Part shown: positions 43,596 to 52,992 of the stretch, in pieces | Numbering within the stretch: the stretch's first letter is position 1 | Layout: each line of letters opens with the position of its first letter | Assembly: GCF_031202305.1 (NCBI RefSeq) | Contig: NZ_CP101731.1 | Span: 3,722,501 to 3,786,500, forward strand | Source of the DNA: Pelagibacterium sp. 26DY04 | GTDB lineage: Bacteria; Pseudomonadota; Alphaproteobacteria; Rhizobiales; Devosiaceae | Length of the DNA stretch: 64,000 nucleotides | Direction: 5' to 3' | Position numbers and translations under genes: made by a program | Notes under the pieces: generated by a model | The model's input: only the letters and a program-made list of their open reading frames with translations | The model's database searches: none | Told to the model about the DNA's origin: nothing

Positions 43596-44588
43596 CTAGC
43601 CTTCCCTCTTGAGTGGTCGTCTCATCAGCATGGGCACGATCGCCTCGATCCGTGCCCGCCCCGAAATCAGCATTTCCACCGCCTCGATCAGCGGCGCGTC
43701 GATCCCCTCGACCTCAGCCACCGCCTTGGCGACCGGCGCGGTGAACAGCCCCTCGGCCAGTCCCATGCCCGAGGCGCGTATCACCTCTACCGTCCGCCCC
43801 TGCCCCAGCGCCACCCCGAAACGGTAATTGCGCGAGGCGTCCGAAGTGCAACTGAGCGCCAGATCGCCGATCCCGGCAAGCCCGGCAAGAGTCGCTTCGC
43901 TTCCCCCCAGCGCCACGATCATTCGCCCCATTTCGGCAAAGGCGCGCGCCAGAAACGCCGAGCGCGCCGAAAGCCCCAGCCCGGCGCCCTCGATCGCCCC
44001 CGCCCCAAGGGCATAGACATTCTTGAGCGCTCCGCACATCTCCACCCCGGCGATGTCCCCGCTCGCATAGGGGCGGAAACAGTCCGAGGCAAGCAGCGCC
44101 GCGATCTCCTCGGCGCGCGCGGCATCGGGACCGGCCAGCGTCACCGCCGTCGGCTTTCCCGCCGCCACGTCATGGGCAAAGCTGGGGCCAGAAAGAACAA
44201 ACGGCTCGGCCTTGGGCGCCATCTCGGCAAGAATCTGGCTCTGCCGGTCATTGCTTCCCGCCTCGAGCCCCTTGGCGCAAAGGATCACCGGCTTCGCCGC
44301 CAGCATGTCCCCGCCCAGCGCCCCAAGCGTTGCCCGCGTCGCCTGCGCCGGCACCACCATCAGCACCGCATCGGCATCTTCAAGCCCGGCAAAATCGGTC
44401 TGCGCCATAAGCCCGGCATCGAGCGCGATATCGCCCAGATACCGGGGCAGACGGTGCTCACTATTGATCTGGGCCGCAGCGGCGGCATCGCGCCCCACAA
44501 GCGTTACGGCATGGCCCGCGAACGCTGCCGCCTGCGCCAACGCCGTTCCCCAGGCACCTGCACCGATCACGAAAATCCGCGCGCTCAA
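43596..44588 (-). CDS. gpsA: Glycerol-3-phosphate dehydrogenase [NAD(P)+]
   Basis: The 330-residue enzyme makes sn-glycerol 3-phosphate from dihydroxyacetone phosphate for phospholipid synthesis. Visible: [15 protein letters not shown] (NAD), [15 protein letters not shown] and the catalytic Lys in [13 protein letters not shown]. The start is a TTG overlapping the tsaD stop (TTGA), with a G-rich stretch upstream; no ATG fits near the cofactor-binding strand. Confidence 0.95.
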   Translation of the reverse strand: MSARIFVIGAGAWGTALAQAAAFAGHAVTLVGRDAAAAAQINSEHRLPRYLGDIALDAGLMAQTDFAGLEDADAVLMVVPAQATRATLGALGGDMLAAKPVILCAKGLEAGSNDRQSQILAEMAPKAEPFVLSGPSFAHDVAAGKPTAVTLAGPDAARAEEIAALLASDCFRPYASGDIAGVEMCGALKNVYALGAGAIEGAGLGLSARSAFLARAFAEMGRMIVALGGSEATLAGLAGIGDLALSCTSDASRNYRFGVALGQGRTVEVIRASGMGLAEGLFTAPVAKAVAEVEGIDAPLIEAVEMLISGRARIEAIVPMLMRRPLKREG

Positions 44589-45643
44589 GCCGCGCCCCCC
44601 AATTGGTCGAGCGGCCAGCGCGGGCGCGCCACCGCATCGAGCCCATCGACCAGCCCCAGGGCGAGCCGCTCGGCCCCCGCCCAGGCGATCATCGCTCCAT
44701 TGTCGGTGCAAAGCGCCGGCGGCGGAATCACCAGCTCGGCTCCTGCCTGCTCGGCAATTGTCCGTAAAGCTGCGCCGATCGCCTTGTTGGCCGCGACCCC
44801 GCCGGCCACCACGAATGTCGGCCGCATATCCGGATAGAGATCTGCAAACCGCTCCAGCGCCTGTTTCGAGCGCACCGCCACGATCTCGGTCACCGCCGCC
44901 TGAAAACTCGCGCACAGATCGGCGATGTCTTTGTCCGACACCGGCGCTGCAGCTTCCGCCGCCAGCCGCAACGCGGTCTTCAGTCCCGAAAACGAGAAAT
45001 CGAGACGCTTTTCGCGGAGCAGCGGGCGCGGCAGGTCGAACCGCTCGGGATCGCCCCCCTCGGCCGCCCTTTCCACTTCCGGCCCGCCGGGATAGCCCAG
45101 TCCCAAAAGCTTGGCCGCCTTGTCGAAGGCTTCCCCCAGCGCGTCGTCGATGGTCGAGCCCCAACGCTGGTACGCGCCCACGCCCGTGACCAGAACGAAC
45201 TGCGAATGCCCGCCCGAAACCAGCAGCATCAGATAGGGGAACTTGACCCCATCGGTCAGCCGCGCCGTGAGCGCATGCCCTTCCAGATGGTTGACGGCAA
45301 GCAGTGGCTTGCCGCTCGCCGCCGCCAGCGCCTTGCCGGTGGTGAGCCCCACCAAGACGCCCCCGATCAGCCCCGGCCCCGCCGTTGCGGCGATTCCGTC
45401 AAGCTCGGAGAGCTCCACGCCCGCCTCTTTGAGCGCCCGCCTCACGATCCCATCGAGATGAACCACATGGGCCCGCGCCGCCAGTTCGGGCACAACGCCG
45501 CCATAGGCCCTGTGCTCCTCGATCTGGCTGCGAACGATGTTGGAAACGATCTCGCCCGCCCCGTCCGCCCGGCGCCGGACCACCGCCGCGGCGGTTTCGT
45601 CGCAGCTTGTCTCAATCCCCAAAACGAGCGTATCGCGTTCCAT
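44585..45643 (-). CDS. tsaD: tRNA N6-adenosine threonylcarbamoyltransferase TsaD
   Basis: The 352-residue ASKHA-fold protein completes t6A37 synthesis on ANN-decoding tRNAs with TsaB and TsaE. Motifs: [15 protein letters not shown], metal ligands [33 protein letters not shown] and [11 protein letters not shown], then [10 protein letters not shown]. It is divergent from hemC; one of the t6A-modified species, tRNA-Thr, is encoded at 50.4 kb. Confidence 0.97.
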   Translation of the reverse strand: MERDTLVLGIETSCDETAAAVVRRRADGAGEIVSNIVRSQIEEHRAYGGVVPELAARAHVVHLDGIVRRALKEAGVELSELDGIAATAGPGLIGGVLVGLTTGKALAAASGKPLLAVNHLEGHALTARLTDGVKFPYLMLLVSGGHSQFVLVTGVGAYQRWGSTIDDALGEAFDKAAKLLGLGYPGGPEVERAAEGGDPERFDLPRPLLREKRLDFSFSGLKTALRLAAEAAAPVSDKDIADLCASFQAAVTEIVAVRSKQALERFADLYPDMRPTFVVAGGVAANKAIGAALRTIAEQAGAELVIPPPALCTDNGAMIAWAGAERLALGLVDGLDAVARPRWPLDQLGGAA

Positions 45644-45770
45644 TGCGGCGATCTGGTCTCTGGCCTAAGGCTGTGGTCTGATGGCAGAAGGCGGATCGCA
45701 ATCCGCTCCCCAAGCGTTTAAAGCGTTCCTGTAAAAACGCGCGCACATCTGTGACACCTGCGAGGCCATA

Positions 45771-46715
45771 TTGCAATCTTCTGCCCCCACCCCCGTCCTT
45801 ACCCTGGGCACCCGCGGATCCCCCCTGGCGCTTCGCCAGGCCGAGGAGGTGCGCGACCGCCTGATGGCGCTGCATGGATTGGAGGCCGAGGCCATCGCCA
45901 TCAAGGTGATCAAGACCAGCGGCGACATCATCCAGGACCGCCCATTGTCCGAGGTGGGCGGCAAGGGCCTGTTCACCAAGGAGATCGAGATCGCGCTGGC
46001 CAGCGGCGAGATCGATCTTGCCGTCCATTCGGCCAAGGATGTGGCCACCACTCTGCCCGAGGGCATGATCCTGCCCGCCTATCTGCCGCGTGAAGACGTG
46101 CGCGATGCCTTTTTATCGCTGATCGCCAAGAGCCCCGACCACCTGCCCGAAGGCGCGGTGATCGGGTCGTCCTCTCTGCGCCGCCGCGCCCAGATGAAGC
46201 GCTTCCGCCCCGATTTCCGCACTGTCGAGTTCCGCGGCAATGTCCAGACGCGGCTTAAAAAACTTGCCGATGGGGTGGCCGACGCAACGCTGCTCGCCAT
46301 GGCCGGATTGAACCGGCTGGGCGAGGCCCATCGCGTCACCCACACGCTCGATCTCGCCCATTTCCCTCCCGCCCCGGCGCAAGGGGCGATCGTCATCGAA
46401 ACCCGCGCCGATGACGGCGCCGCCCGGCGTTTTGTCGAACTGCTCGACGATCCCGAGACACGAGTGAAAGTCGAAGCCGAACGCGCTTTCCTCAAGGTCA
46501 TGGATGGGTCCTGCCGCACCCCCATCGCGGCCCTTACGACCCTTGCGGATGGCAAGCTGAGCCTTTTCGGCCAGATCCTCTCCCCTGACGGCGCGGAAGT
46601 CTATGAGGCCGAATTGAGCGCCGACGCCGATGCCGGCGTCGATCTGGGCACGCGTCTGGGCGAAAAACTGCTTGCCGAGGCCGGCCCTGAGTTTATCGAA
46701 CGGCTCAAAGGCTAG
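45771..46715 (+). CDS. hemC: Porphobilinogen deaminase (hydroxymethylbilane synthase)
   Basis: The 314-residue enzyme condenses four porphobilinogens into hydroxymethylbilane for haem. Motifs: LGTRGSPLALRQAEEV, DLAVHSAKDVATTLPEG (catalytic Asp), SSLRRRAQ and the dipyrromethane-cofactor Cys in GSCRTPIAA. A TTG start at 45771 is taken, with GAGG 7 nt upstream. First gene of hemC-hemD-mitofilin-hemY. Confidence 0.97.
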   Translation: MQSSAPTPVLTLGTRGSPLALRQAEEVRDRLMALHGLEAEAIAIKVIKTSGDIIQDRPLSEVGGKGLFTKEIEIALASGEIDLAVHSAKDVATTLPEGMILPAYLPREDVRDAFLSLIAKSPDHLPEGAVIGSSSLRRRAQMKRFRPDFRTVEFRGNVQTRLKKLADGVADATLLAMAGLNRLGEAHRVTHTLDLAHFPPAPAQGAIVIETRADDGAARRFVELLDDPETRVKVEAERAFLKVMDGSCRTPIAALTTLADGKLSLFGQILSPDGAEVYEAELSADADAGVDLGTRLGEKLLAEAGPEFIERLKG

Positions 46716-46719
46716 GGCG

Positions 46720-47460
46720 ATGGCGCCGCGTAGCATTCTCGTCACCCGCCCCCATCCCGATGCCGAGCGCACCGCCGCCGGCCTTGCGGCGCTGGGGCTG
46801 GAACCCATCGTTGCGCCCATGCTCGAAGCCCGTTTCACCGGCGCCGACATCCCCGATGCGGCGCCCTTCGCCGCGCTCGCCGTGACCTCGGCCAATGGAG
46901 TGCGTGCCCTCGCCGCCCATCCCCAAGGCGAGCGTTTTGCCAATCTTCCGGTCTATGCGGTGGGTGATCATACGGCTGCCGAAGCCCGCGCCGTGGGGTT
47001 TGAGAGGATTTCCGCCGCCGGCGGCACGCTCGATGATCTCTGCGCCATCATCCTGGCCGACAAACCCGCCGGGCCGATCTTTTATCCCGCCCCCCTCCAT
47101 CAGAGCGGCGATCTTGCCGGCCGGCTGGCCGAAGCCGGAATCGAGGTCGAGACGCGCATCCTATACCAGATGTGCGCCGCCACGGTGCTCCCGCCCGGTC
47201 TCGACCAGCATCTTATCGATGGCGCGATTGCCGGCGCGGTTTTTTATTCGCGCCGCACCGCCGAGATCTTCGCCGGCCTTGTGTCGGGCAGCCAATACGA
47301 GCAGGTGCGGCGTTCCCTTTCGTGCCTGTGCCTTTCCGAAAAGGTTGCCGAGCCGCTGATCGACGCCCATTTCCCCCGCATCGGCCTTGCCGACGCACCC
47401 AGCCAGGAAGCGATGATGACCCTGGCGCTGGCTTTTTCCCAGGATCAAATCAGTCCATGA
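46720..47460 (+). CDS. hemD: Uroporphyrinogen-III synthase
   Basis: A 246-residue two-lobed protein that cyclises hydroxymethylbilane with ring-D inversion. Sequence in this family is poorly conserved, but ILVTRPHPDAERTAAGL at the N-terminus, AVTSANGVRAL, VYAVGDHTAAEARAVGF and a C-terminal ADAPSQEAMMTL fit, as does its place 4 nt after hemC. Confidence 0.93.
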   Translation: MAPRSILVTRPHPDAERTAAGLAALGLEPIVAPMLEARFTGADIPDAAPFAALAVTSANGVRALAAHPQGERFANLPVYAVGDHTAAEARAVGFERISAAGGTLDDLCAIILADKPAGPIFYPAPLHQSGDLAGRLAEAGIEVETRILYQMCAATVLPPGLDQHLIDGAIAGAVFYSRRTAEIFAGLVSGSQYEQVRRSLSCLCLSEKVAEPLIDAHFPRIGLADAPSQEAMMTLALAFSQDQISP

Positions 47461-47550
47461 TGGCCAAAGGCTCGTGGGACGCGCGGACCGGGAGCCGGCA
47501 CAAAAACAATACGAAACCCGCCCGACACCAACCAGATGAGGCAGGCAGAG

Positions 47551-48939
47551 ATGGTCGAAAAGAAATCCGGTCCGGTCAAACCCCCGATCATCGACGCCAA
47601 GCCGCGCACCTCCAACAAGCCGGCGCAAAAGGAAGCCTCCGCGTCCCAGGCCGCCGACCCGACCGAGCCGACGCCGAACCCCGCTCGGGAACCAAACGCA
47701 GCCGACCAGCCTGCCGCTTCCGAGACCAGCAAGACCGACGCCGCCCTCAAAAGCGGGCAATCGGAACCTGGGCCGGACAAAGCCGATTCGGTAAAGCCAA
47801 CCGCTTCCCGCCCCGAAGCCATCCCGTCCGAGCCGGCCGGGCCGGCCGGGCCTGCCCCCGCGTCGGCAGAACCTGCCACTCCTGTCGGTGCCCTGCTCAT
47901 CGCCGCCGCCGGAGGCGGATTGATCGGGGTTGCCCTGGCCTATGGGCTCGCCAGCTTCGGTCTCTGGCCCCAGGCCGCCGCCGACGCGTCCGCCCTCTCG
48001 GCGCTTCAATCGCGTACCGCCGAGCTTGAAGCCAGCCTCACTGAGCGCGCCGGCGAGACCGCAGATTTCGAAACCCGCCTCGAAGACCTCCAGCTCCAGG
48101 TTTCGACCCTGGAGCCGCCCGAGCCAGTCTCCACCGAAGGTCTCGCCGTCCAGGCCGACCTCGACGCCCTGGCCAGCCAGATTTCCGATCTTTCCGCCCG
48201 CATCGAGGCCGTCGCCGCCGGGGCCTCGGGCGATGAGGTCACCGACGTCGCCCAGAACCTCTCGGGCCTTTCAAGCCAGGTAGCCGCGCTCACCGAACGG
48301 CTCGACGCCATCGAGCCGCAGGTCGCCGAAGCCGCCCCTGCGCTCGAATTGGCAATGACCCGGCTGGACGATCTCGATGCGCGGATTGCCGACCAGTCCG
48401 ATTTCGAGGCCGTTGCCTCCGAGCGCGACCGCATCGCCCGGCTCCCCGCAGCGCTCGGCGCGCTCGAAACCGCCATTGCCTCGGGCGCGCCCTTTGCCAC
48501 CCAGCTCGCCAAGGTCGAAACGCTGCTGCCCGCGCTCGAAATCCCCGCGCCGACCCATGACGCCGCCGCCACCGGCGTCACCCCGCCGGCAACGCTTCTG
48601 GCCGATTTCCGCGCCGCCATCCCCGCCATGCTCGCCGCCACCCCGCGCGACCCGCAGGCCAATTGGGCCCAGACGCTTCTCGATCAGGCCGCCTCGACTC
48701 TCGCCCTGCGCCCCACCGATGGCGATTCGCCGCAAGGCCTCGTCGGCCGCACCGAAGCCGCCCTCGCCGCCGGCGATCTGGCTGGTGCGCAAACTGCCTT
48801 TGCCGCCCTTCCGCAGCCCATGCAGCAAGCCGCTCCCGGTTTCGCCGAGGCGCTGACCCGGGCTCAGCTCGCCCAGGCCCTGCTTGAAACCGTTCGTTCC
48901 GCCGATCCTGCCGCTACCCCGGCGGAGGCCGCCCAATGA
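47551..48939 (+). CDS. Bacterial mitofilin (Mic60-like, COG4223)
   Basis: A 462-residue inner-membrane protein with a Pro/Ala/Glu-rich cytoplasmic N-terminus (1-110), one membrane span (about 112-139, VGALLIAAAGGGLIGVALAYG), a long periplasmic coiled-coil part (about 145-300) and a C-terminal helical domain. This architecture and its place between hemD and hemY mark the alphaproteobacterial homologue of mitochondrial Mic60, which shapes membrane invaginations and contacts outer-membrane proteins. The ATG at 47551 is preferred (GAGG about 10 nt upstream); 47536 would add five residues. Confidence 0.88.
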   Translation: MVEKKSGPVKPPIIDAKPRTSNKPAQKEASASQAADPTEPTPNPAREPNAADQPAASETSKTDAALKSGQSEPGPDKADSVKPTASRPEAIPSEPAGPAGPAPASAEPATPVGALLIAAAGGGLIGVALAYGLASFGLWPQAAADASALSALQSRTAELEASLTERAGETADFETRLEDLQLQVSTLEPPEPVSTEGLAVQADLDALASQISDLSARIEAVAAGASGDEVTDVAQNLSGLSSQVAALTERLDAIEPQVAEAAPALELAMTRLDDLDARIADQSDFEAVASERDRIARLPAALGALETAIASGAPFATQLAKVETLLPALEIPAPTHDAAATGVTPPATLLADFRAAIPAMLAATPRDPQANWAQTLLDQAASTLALRPTDGDSPQGLVGRTEAALAAGDLAGAQTAFAALPQPMQQAAPGFAEALTRAQLAQALLETVRSADPAATPAEAAQ

Positions 48940-50309
48940 TCCGTCTCGTTTATTATCTCGCCCTGAGCCTTATCGTCGCGCTGGGTGCCGCTTGGCTCAT
49001 CGCGCTTCCGGGCACCGTCGAAATCGCCTTCGGCTCCTGGCGCATGAGCCCCGACTTGGGTACGGCGCTCTTCGTGGTCATCGCCATCATTGTCCTGGCC
49101 ATCGTCCTTTGGGCCATCATCCGCCGGGTGATCGGCGCGCCCGCCGCCATCGCCCGCGCCAATGCCCGCCGCCGCGAACGCGCCGGCGTCGAAGCGCTCT
49201 CGGACGGCATGATTGCGCTCCAGGCCGGCGAATTCGCCCGCGCCCGCATGCTGGCCCGCGATGCGAGGACCAAGCTCCCCGACAACCCGGCTGCCCAGCT
49301 CCTCGAAGCCCGCGCCGAACTCGCCCTGGGCGACCTCTCCTCGGCCCGCGAGCATTACCGCGCGCTGATCTCGAGTGATCGCACCGCGCTCGCCGCGCTT
49401 TCTGGGCTCTACGAGCAGGCCCGCACCCAGAACCGCTCCGCCGCCGCCATCACCTTCGCGCGCAAGGCCCTGGCCATTTCCCCCAGCCTCGACTGGGCGT
49501 CCGAAGCCGTGTTCGACGATCTTGCCACGCGCGGCGCCTGGGCCGACGCCCTCGACATGAGCGCCTCGCTCCCCGCCCGCACGCGGGCGCAAAAAGCCGC
49601 CAAGAAGCGCCGCCAGGGCGTGCTGGAAACCGCGCTCGCCCTGGCCATTGAGGAAACAGAGCCCGACACCGCCTATGAACACGCCAACAAGGCCTTGAAG
49701 GCCATTCCCGATTTCGTGCCCGCTGCGCTGGTGGCCGCCCGCATTCTTATCAATCGCGGCGACACGCGCCGGGCGTCTTCGCTCCTGCGCCGCGTCTGGC
49801 GCGCCAGCCACCACCCCGACGCGGCGACGCTTTATGCCCATGTCAAGCCGGGCGCCTCGGCGCTCGAGCGCTTGAAACGCACCCAAGCCCTGATCGAAAC
49901 CCCCGACAGCCACCCGGCTGCCGCCATCGTCCTCGCCCGCGCCGCCATCGACGCCTATGACTGGAGCACCGCCCGCAACGCGCTCGCCCCGTTTGTCGGC
50001 AATTCCCCCACCCGCCAGATGTGCCTTTTGATGGCCGAGATCGAGGAAGGCCAGTCCGGCGATCAGGGCAAGGCCCGCGAATGGCTTTCCCGAGCCGTCA
50101 ACGCCCCTGCCGACCCGGCCTGGACCACCGATGGCATCACCTCGGACGATTGGGCCCCTGCCTCTCCGGTCACCGGGCGCCTGGACGCCTTCGAATGGAA
50201 GGTTCCCCTGGAAACCCGCGCCCTCACGCGTGCTCCTTCCCAAGCCACGCCCGATCCCCTTCCGGCCCCCGCCGAGCCGGCTCAAACGCAACCTCAACCT
50301 TCATCCTGA
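48936..50309 (+). CDS. hemY: HemY-type tetratricopeptide membrane protein
   Basis: A 457-residue protein with two N-terminal membrane spans (about 4-24 and 42-62) joined by the HemY_N segment (IALPGTVEIAFGSWRM), followed by TPR-like helical pairs (about 85-400) facing the periplasm or cytoplasm and a Pro/Ala-rich tail. It is always found with haem genes but is not a protoporphyrinogen oxidase despite the shared name; a scaffolding role is assumed. Its ATG overlaps the mitofilin stop (ATGA). Confidence 0.92.
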   Translation: MIRLVYYLALSLIVALGAAWLIALPGTVEIAFGSWRMSPDLGTALFVVIAIIVLAIVLWAIIRRVIGAPAAIARANARRRERAGVEALSDGMIALQAGEFARARMLARDARTKLPDNPAAQLLEARAELALGDLSSAREHYRALISSDRTALAALSGLYEQARTQNRSAAAITFARKALAISPSLDWASEAVFDDLATRGAWADALDMSASLPARTRAQKAAKKRRQGVLETALALAIEETEPDTAYEHANKALKAIPDFVPAALVAARILINRGDTRRASSLLRRVWRASHHPDAATLYAHVKPGASALERLKRTQALIETPDSHPAAAIVLARAAIDAYDWSTARNALAPFVGNSPTRQMCLLMAEIEEGQSGDQGKAREWLSRAVNAPADPAWTTDGITSDDWAPASPVTGRLDAFEWKVPLETRALTRAPSQATPDPLPAPAEPAQTQPQPSS

Positions 50310-50389
50310 AAAAGCCGTCCCTGCCCGCCTTTGCCCTTGCGAATTACCCGCACCCCCAGTAAAAGGACGCCCATCCGCCTCCGGGCCAA

Positions 50390-50465
50390 GCCGCTTTAGC
50401 TCAGTTGGTAGAGCACATCATTCGTAATGATGGGGTCGCGTGTTCGAGTCACGCAAGCGGCACCA
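50390..50465 (+). tRNA. tRNA-Thr(CGU)
   Basis: A complete cloverleaf with encoded CCA: acceptor GCCGCTT / AAGCGGC (50390-50396, 50455-50461), D arm GCTC / GAGC, anticodon stem CATCA / TGATG with loop TTCGTAA (anticodon CGT at 50423-50425), five-base variable loop, T arm GCGTG / CACGC with TTCGAGT loop, discriminator A and CCA. It decodes ACG. Confidence 0.98.
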
Positions 50466-50582
50466 CTTCCTTTTCATTGCCGCTGACCGCAAGCCGCCCG
50501 ATCACGCCTTGTGATCCGCGCGTCCTGGGCCGACAATGGCGCGCCGATCCCGTGCATCCCCGCACCGGGCGAGGAGAAAAGG

Positions 50583-50873
50583 ATGAGCGATATGTCCAAT
50601 GATCACCCCGCGATCGATCTCGATGCGGCGCTGTCCCGCCTTGAGGGCTGGGAGAAAACGCCCGCGGGCGCCATATCGAGAAGCTTCAAGTTCAAGGATT
50701 TTACCGAGGCTTTCGCCTTTATGACCCGTGTGGCGCTTTTGGCCGAAAAGGCCAACCATCACCCGGACTGGTCCAACAGTTACAACCGCGTGACGATCAC
50801 GCTCAAGACTCACGACAAGAACGCTGTCACGCAAAAGGACATCGATCTGGCGACGGCCATTTCCGCGCTTTAA
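50583..50873 (+). CDS. phhB: Pterin-4-alpha-carbinolamine dehydratase
   Basis: A 96-residue enzyme that dehydrates 4a-hydroxytetrahydrobiopterin-type pterins. The motif [25 protein letters not shown] with the catalytic histidines is diagnostic. The ATG at 50583 follows GAGGAGAAAAGG. No aromatic amino-acid hydroxylase is nearby; such orphan copies are common in Hyphomicrobiales and may serve another pterin pathway. Its stop overlaps the convergent membrane-protein gene. Confidence 0.95.
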   Translation: MSDMSNDHPAIDLDAALSRLEGWEKTPAGAISRSFKFKDFTEAFAFMTRVALLAEKANHHPDWSNSYNRVTITLKTHDKNAVTQKDIDLATAISAL

Positions 50874-51427
50874 GCCGCCGGCGCCGTCGTCCTCAGCGCC
50901 ACGCGCCGCACGCCCAGCCAGCCCAGATAGAGGGCGAGGGCGATCGAGAGCGTCTCATGGTAGACGGCAAGATCGGGCACGAAGATCCGCGCCAGATGCC
51001 CGATCGCCAGCCCAGCCGGCACCAGCGCCGCCGTCGTCGGCGCGCCGGGCGCCTTGCTGAAATGGATGGCAAAGGCGGTGAGCCCCGCCACCACGAACAC
51101 CAGCGCCAGCAGGTAGAAGGGGGTAAAGACGATATCGGCATGCCCCACCGTCCCCTCCGCCATGGCCCCGAGCACCCCCGAGGTCAGAACGATGATCATC
51201 ACCATGGCAAAGGAAAACGCCCCGAAGGCGCAAAGCGCGATTCCCACGCGCCCAGGTTTGACCATGCCGGGCAGGTCCTTGAGCGTCCAGATGCCGCAGC
51301 CGGCCAGCACCATGCCCACCGTGGTGACAGTCCCCCCCGCCACCGTAATCTGGGCGCCGGTGAGCATAATGGCTTCTCCGAGGGCCCATAGAGCACAGCC
51401 GGCAAGCAGGATGGCGGCAAGAATCAT
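50870..51427 (-). CDS. Unidentified six-span membrane protein
   Basis: A 185-residue protein with six evenly spaced hydrophobic segments (about residues 3-22, 30-48, 60-83, 98-122, 130-150 and 160-178). I do not recognise the family; the spacing of small residues (Gly, Ala) and the short loops suggest a small integral membrane protein. The coding pattern is normal for the window. It converges on phhB, with overlapping stop codons (TTAA). Confidence 0.7.
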   Translation of the reverse strand: MILAAILLAGCALWALGEAIMLTGAQITVAGGTVTTVGMVLAGCGIWTLKDLPGMVKPGRVGIALCAFGAFSFAMVMIIVLTSGVLGAMAEGTVGHADIVFTPFYLLALVFVVAGLTAFAIHFSKAPGAPTTAALVPAGLAIGHLARIFVPDLAVYHETLSIALALYLGWLGVRRVALRTTAPAA

Positions 51428-51871
51428 GGTGGTTTCCGGTATTGAGCCGCCCGCGCCAAAAAGCCCGGACGGGAAGTGAACCTATATTGGCGATCGGGGT
51501 CCGATCGCTCGATCAATCAGCTTGGAGCGGCCATCGGGGTTCATCGGGCCCGTTGCGCTCTTTGTCGATAAAGGGTCGCAGGCACGCTGGGAACGTGACA
51601 AATCTGCTCACCGACAACCATCCGCCTCCCAACGCACACATCGCCATTGCCAACGCGGCGTCATCTAACCCCTCGTCGGGGCAAAGACAACATCGTGAGG
51701 GGCGCCATTGTCCGGTCATAACCGGCTATGGCGGAACGCACCGTCCCCTGTGGCAGGTAAACGACAGACGGCAAAATCCTTGCTCACGCTCTGTTGCCCC
51801 CGCTTGAGCCTGACGGTCCCTCTCCTTAACCTTGGGGTGAAATTGTCCTCCTGCCCAAGACGAGCCGGTTC
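51428..51871. other. Gene-free stretch between the membrane-protein gene and the terB-like gene
   Basis: I see no supported gene in these 444 bases. Short open frames occur on both strands without ribosome sites. Small inverted repeats are present (CCCCTC-GTC-GGGG near 51670 and CCGGTCATAACCGG near 51713) but none is striking. Promoters for the two divergent genes should lie here. Confidence 0.55.
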
Positions 51872-52348
51872 ATGTTCGACGCCATTGCCCGCCTTTTCGG
51901 CCAGCCCGAAACCAACGCCGCCCAGCCCATGGAGCCGCGCATGGCGGTTGCCGCGCTGCTCGTGCACCTGGCTTCCGTCGATGGCGCTTCGAGCCCCATC
52001 GAAGCCAAGGCGATCGCCAACGCGCTCAAGGACCACTATGATCTGGAGGAAGGAGAGGTCAAAAAGCTTCTTGCCGAAGCGCGACGCCGCGATCGCGACG
52101 CGGTCGATTTCTACCAGTTCACCACCCGGCTGGCCCGGCTCGAGGAAGCCGAGAAGATCGAGATCATCAGGATGATGTGGCAGGTGGTCTTTGCCGATGA
52201 TTCCAATCACGAGCTCGAGGACAACATGGTCTGGCGCGTGGCCGAGTTGATCGGCGTCTCCTCGCGCCAGCGCACGATATTGCGCAATCAGGCCAAGCGC
52301 TCCACCACCCCGCCCGATACCGTTCCGCAAGACGGCGAAGAAGGCTGA
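51872..52348 (+). CDS. TerB-family protein
   Basis: A 158-residue all-helical protein with the TerB fold: MAVAALLVHLASVDGASSPIEAKAIANAL with the acidic metal-binding pattern, then FYQFTTRLARLEEAEKIEIIRMMWQVVFADDSNHELEDNMVWRVAELIGVS (two segments of one helix bundle). Stand-alone TerB proteins are widespread; tellurite resistance should not be assumed without other ter genes, which are absent here. It may bind metal in the cytoplasm. Confidence 0.88.
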   Translation: MFDAIARLFGQPETNAAQPMEPRMAVAALLVHLASVDGASSPIEAKAIANALKDHYDLEEGEVKKLLAEARRRDRDAVDFYQFTTRLARLEEAEKIEIIRMMWQVVFADDSNHELEDNMVWRVAELIGVSSRQRTILRNQAKRSTTPPDTVPQDGEEG

Positions 52349-52362
52349 CCGGCCAACTCTCC

Positions 52363-52391
52363 CATTTTGCAATGCCAGCAATTGCAAAATG
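52363..52391. repeat. AT-rich inverted repeat after the terB-like gene
   Basis: CATTTTGCAAT and ATTGCAAAATG form a perfect 11-bp inverted repeat with a 7-nt spacer (GCCAGCA), starting 15 nt after the terB-like stop. No T-run follows on either strand, so it is not a standard terminator. A further GCAATG and ATTGCAGCGATTGC follow within 50 bp. It may be a protein site controlling whatever starts downstream. Confidence 0.55.
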
Positions 52392-52429
52392 CAATGCCGG
52401 CCCGCGATCGGGTTCCTGGGTTTAGACTA

Positions 52430-52577
52430 AAATTGCAGCGATTGCGCCGGTTCTGCTCCATGGGGCAGATTTGGCACGCCGCATGCATTGCTCCATCCAT
52501 CCGGAACTTTGTGTGTTGCGTACCGGGTAAACTCTTGCAAAGGCCCCAGCCTCGCGTAACTGAGGCGGGCCTTTTTT
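52430..52577 (+). ncRNA. Candidate small RNA ending in a strong intrinsic terminator
   Basis: The 320-base gap between the terB-like gene and yggT holds a strong terminator at 52540-52577 and about 110 bases of non-coding DNA before it. A transcript starting near 52430, where the DNA turns AT-rich (GTTTAGACTAAAATTGC), would be about 150 nt. The 5' end is a guess and no known RNA family was recognised. The alternative is that the terminator simply ends the terB-like transcript about 190 nt after its stop. Confidence 0.3.
52540..52577 (+). terminator. Strong intrinsic terminator upstream of yggT
   Basis: AAGGCCC (52540-52546) pairs with GGGCCTT (52567-52573), and inside it GCCTC (52549-52553) pairs with GAGGC (52562-52566) around an 8-nt loop; TTTTTT follows at 52572-52577. 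The stem has one 2-nt bulge. Confidence 0.9.
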
Positions 52578-52668
52578 CTTGCCCAGCTCGATACGGCCGC
52601 GGCGGCAACCATTTCTTTTCCCGTTTGAGCACTTTATATAAACCCCGATCGCGAAAAAGGGACCGCCC

Positions 52669-52974
52669 ATGCTGTTTGGACTTTTGCAGTTTATCGACGT
52701 CGTGCTGAGCCTCGTCATCTTCATCATGATCGCTCAGGTGATCGTGAGCTGGCTTTTGGCTTTCAACATCCTCAACATGTCCAACCAGTTCGTGGCCACC
52801 ATCGCCAACGCGCTCTGGCAATTGACCAATCCGCTGCTCGCCCCCATCAGGCGCATGCTGCCTAACTTCGGCGGTTTGGACATTTCGCCCATCATCTTGT
52901 TCCTGGCGATCTATTTCATTCGCCTGGTGATCCTTTATCCCTTGATGCGCCAGGTCGCGATGCAGGGCCTCTGA
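52669..52974 (+). CDS. yggT: YggT-family membrane protein
   Basis: A 101-residue inner-membrane protein with two to three spans (about 5-30 and 65-92) and the family motif NQFVATIANALWQLTNPLLAPIRRMLPNFGGLDISP between them (residues 42-77). YggT proteins are linked to cell division or membrane organisation in various bacteria, and to osmotic adaptation in E. coli. It is 18 nt upstream of the DUF167 gene, the common pairing. Confidence 0.93.
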   Translation: MLFGLLQFIDVVLSLVIFIMIAQVIVSWLLAFNILNMSNQFVATIANALWQLTNPLLAPIRRMLPNFGGLDISPIILFLAIYFIRLVILYPLMRQVAMQGL

Positions 52975-52992
52975 TCGAGGGCCTGTCCGGCC

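Noticed and set aside
50390..50465. Integration site at the tRNA-Thr gene
   Set aside because: No integrase and no duplicated tRNA 3' end were seen in the downstream 10 kb; neighbouring genes are ordinary core genes.
51513..51719. Minus-strand 68-codon open frame in the gap before the terB-like gene
   Set aside because: No ribosome site, no domain and composition unlike neighbours; left as non-coding.
51872..52348. Tellurite-resistance operon
   Set aside because: Only a stand-alone TerB-like gene is present; no terC, terD or terZ partners are nearby.
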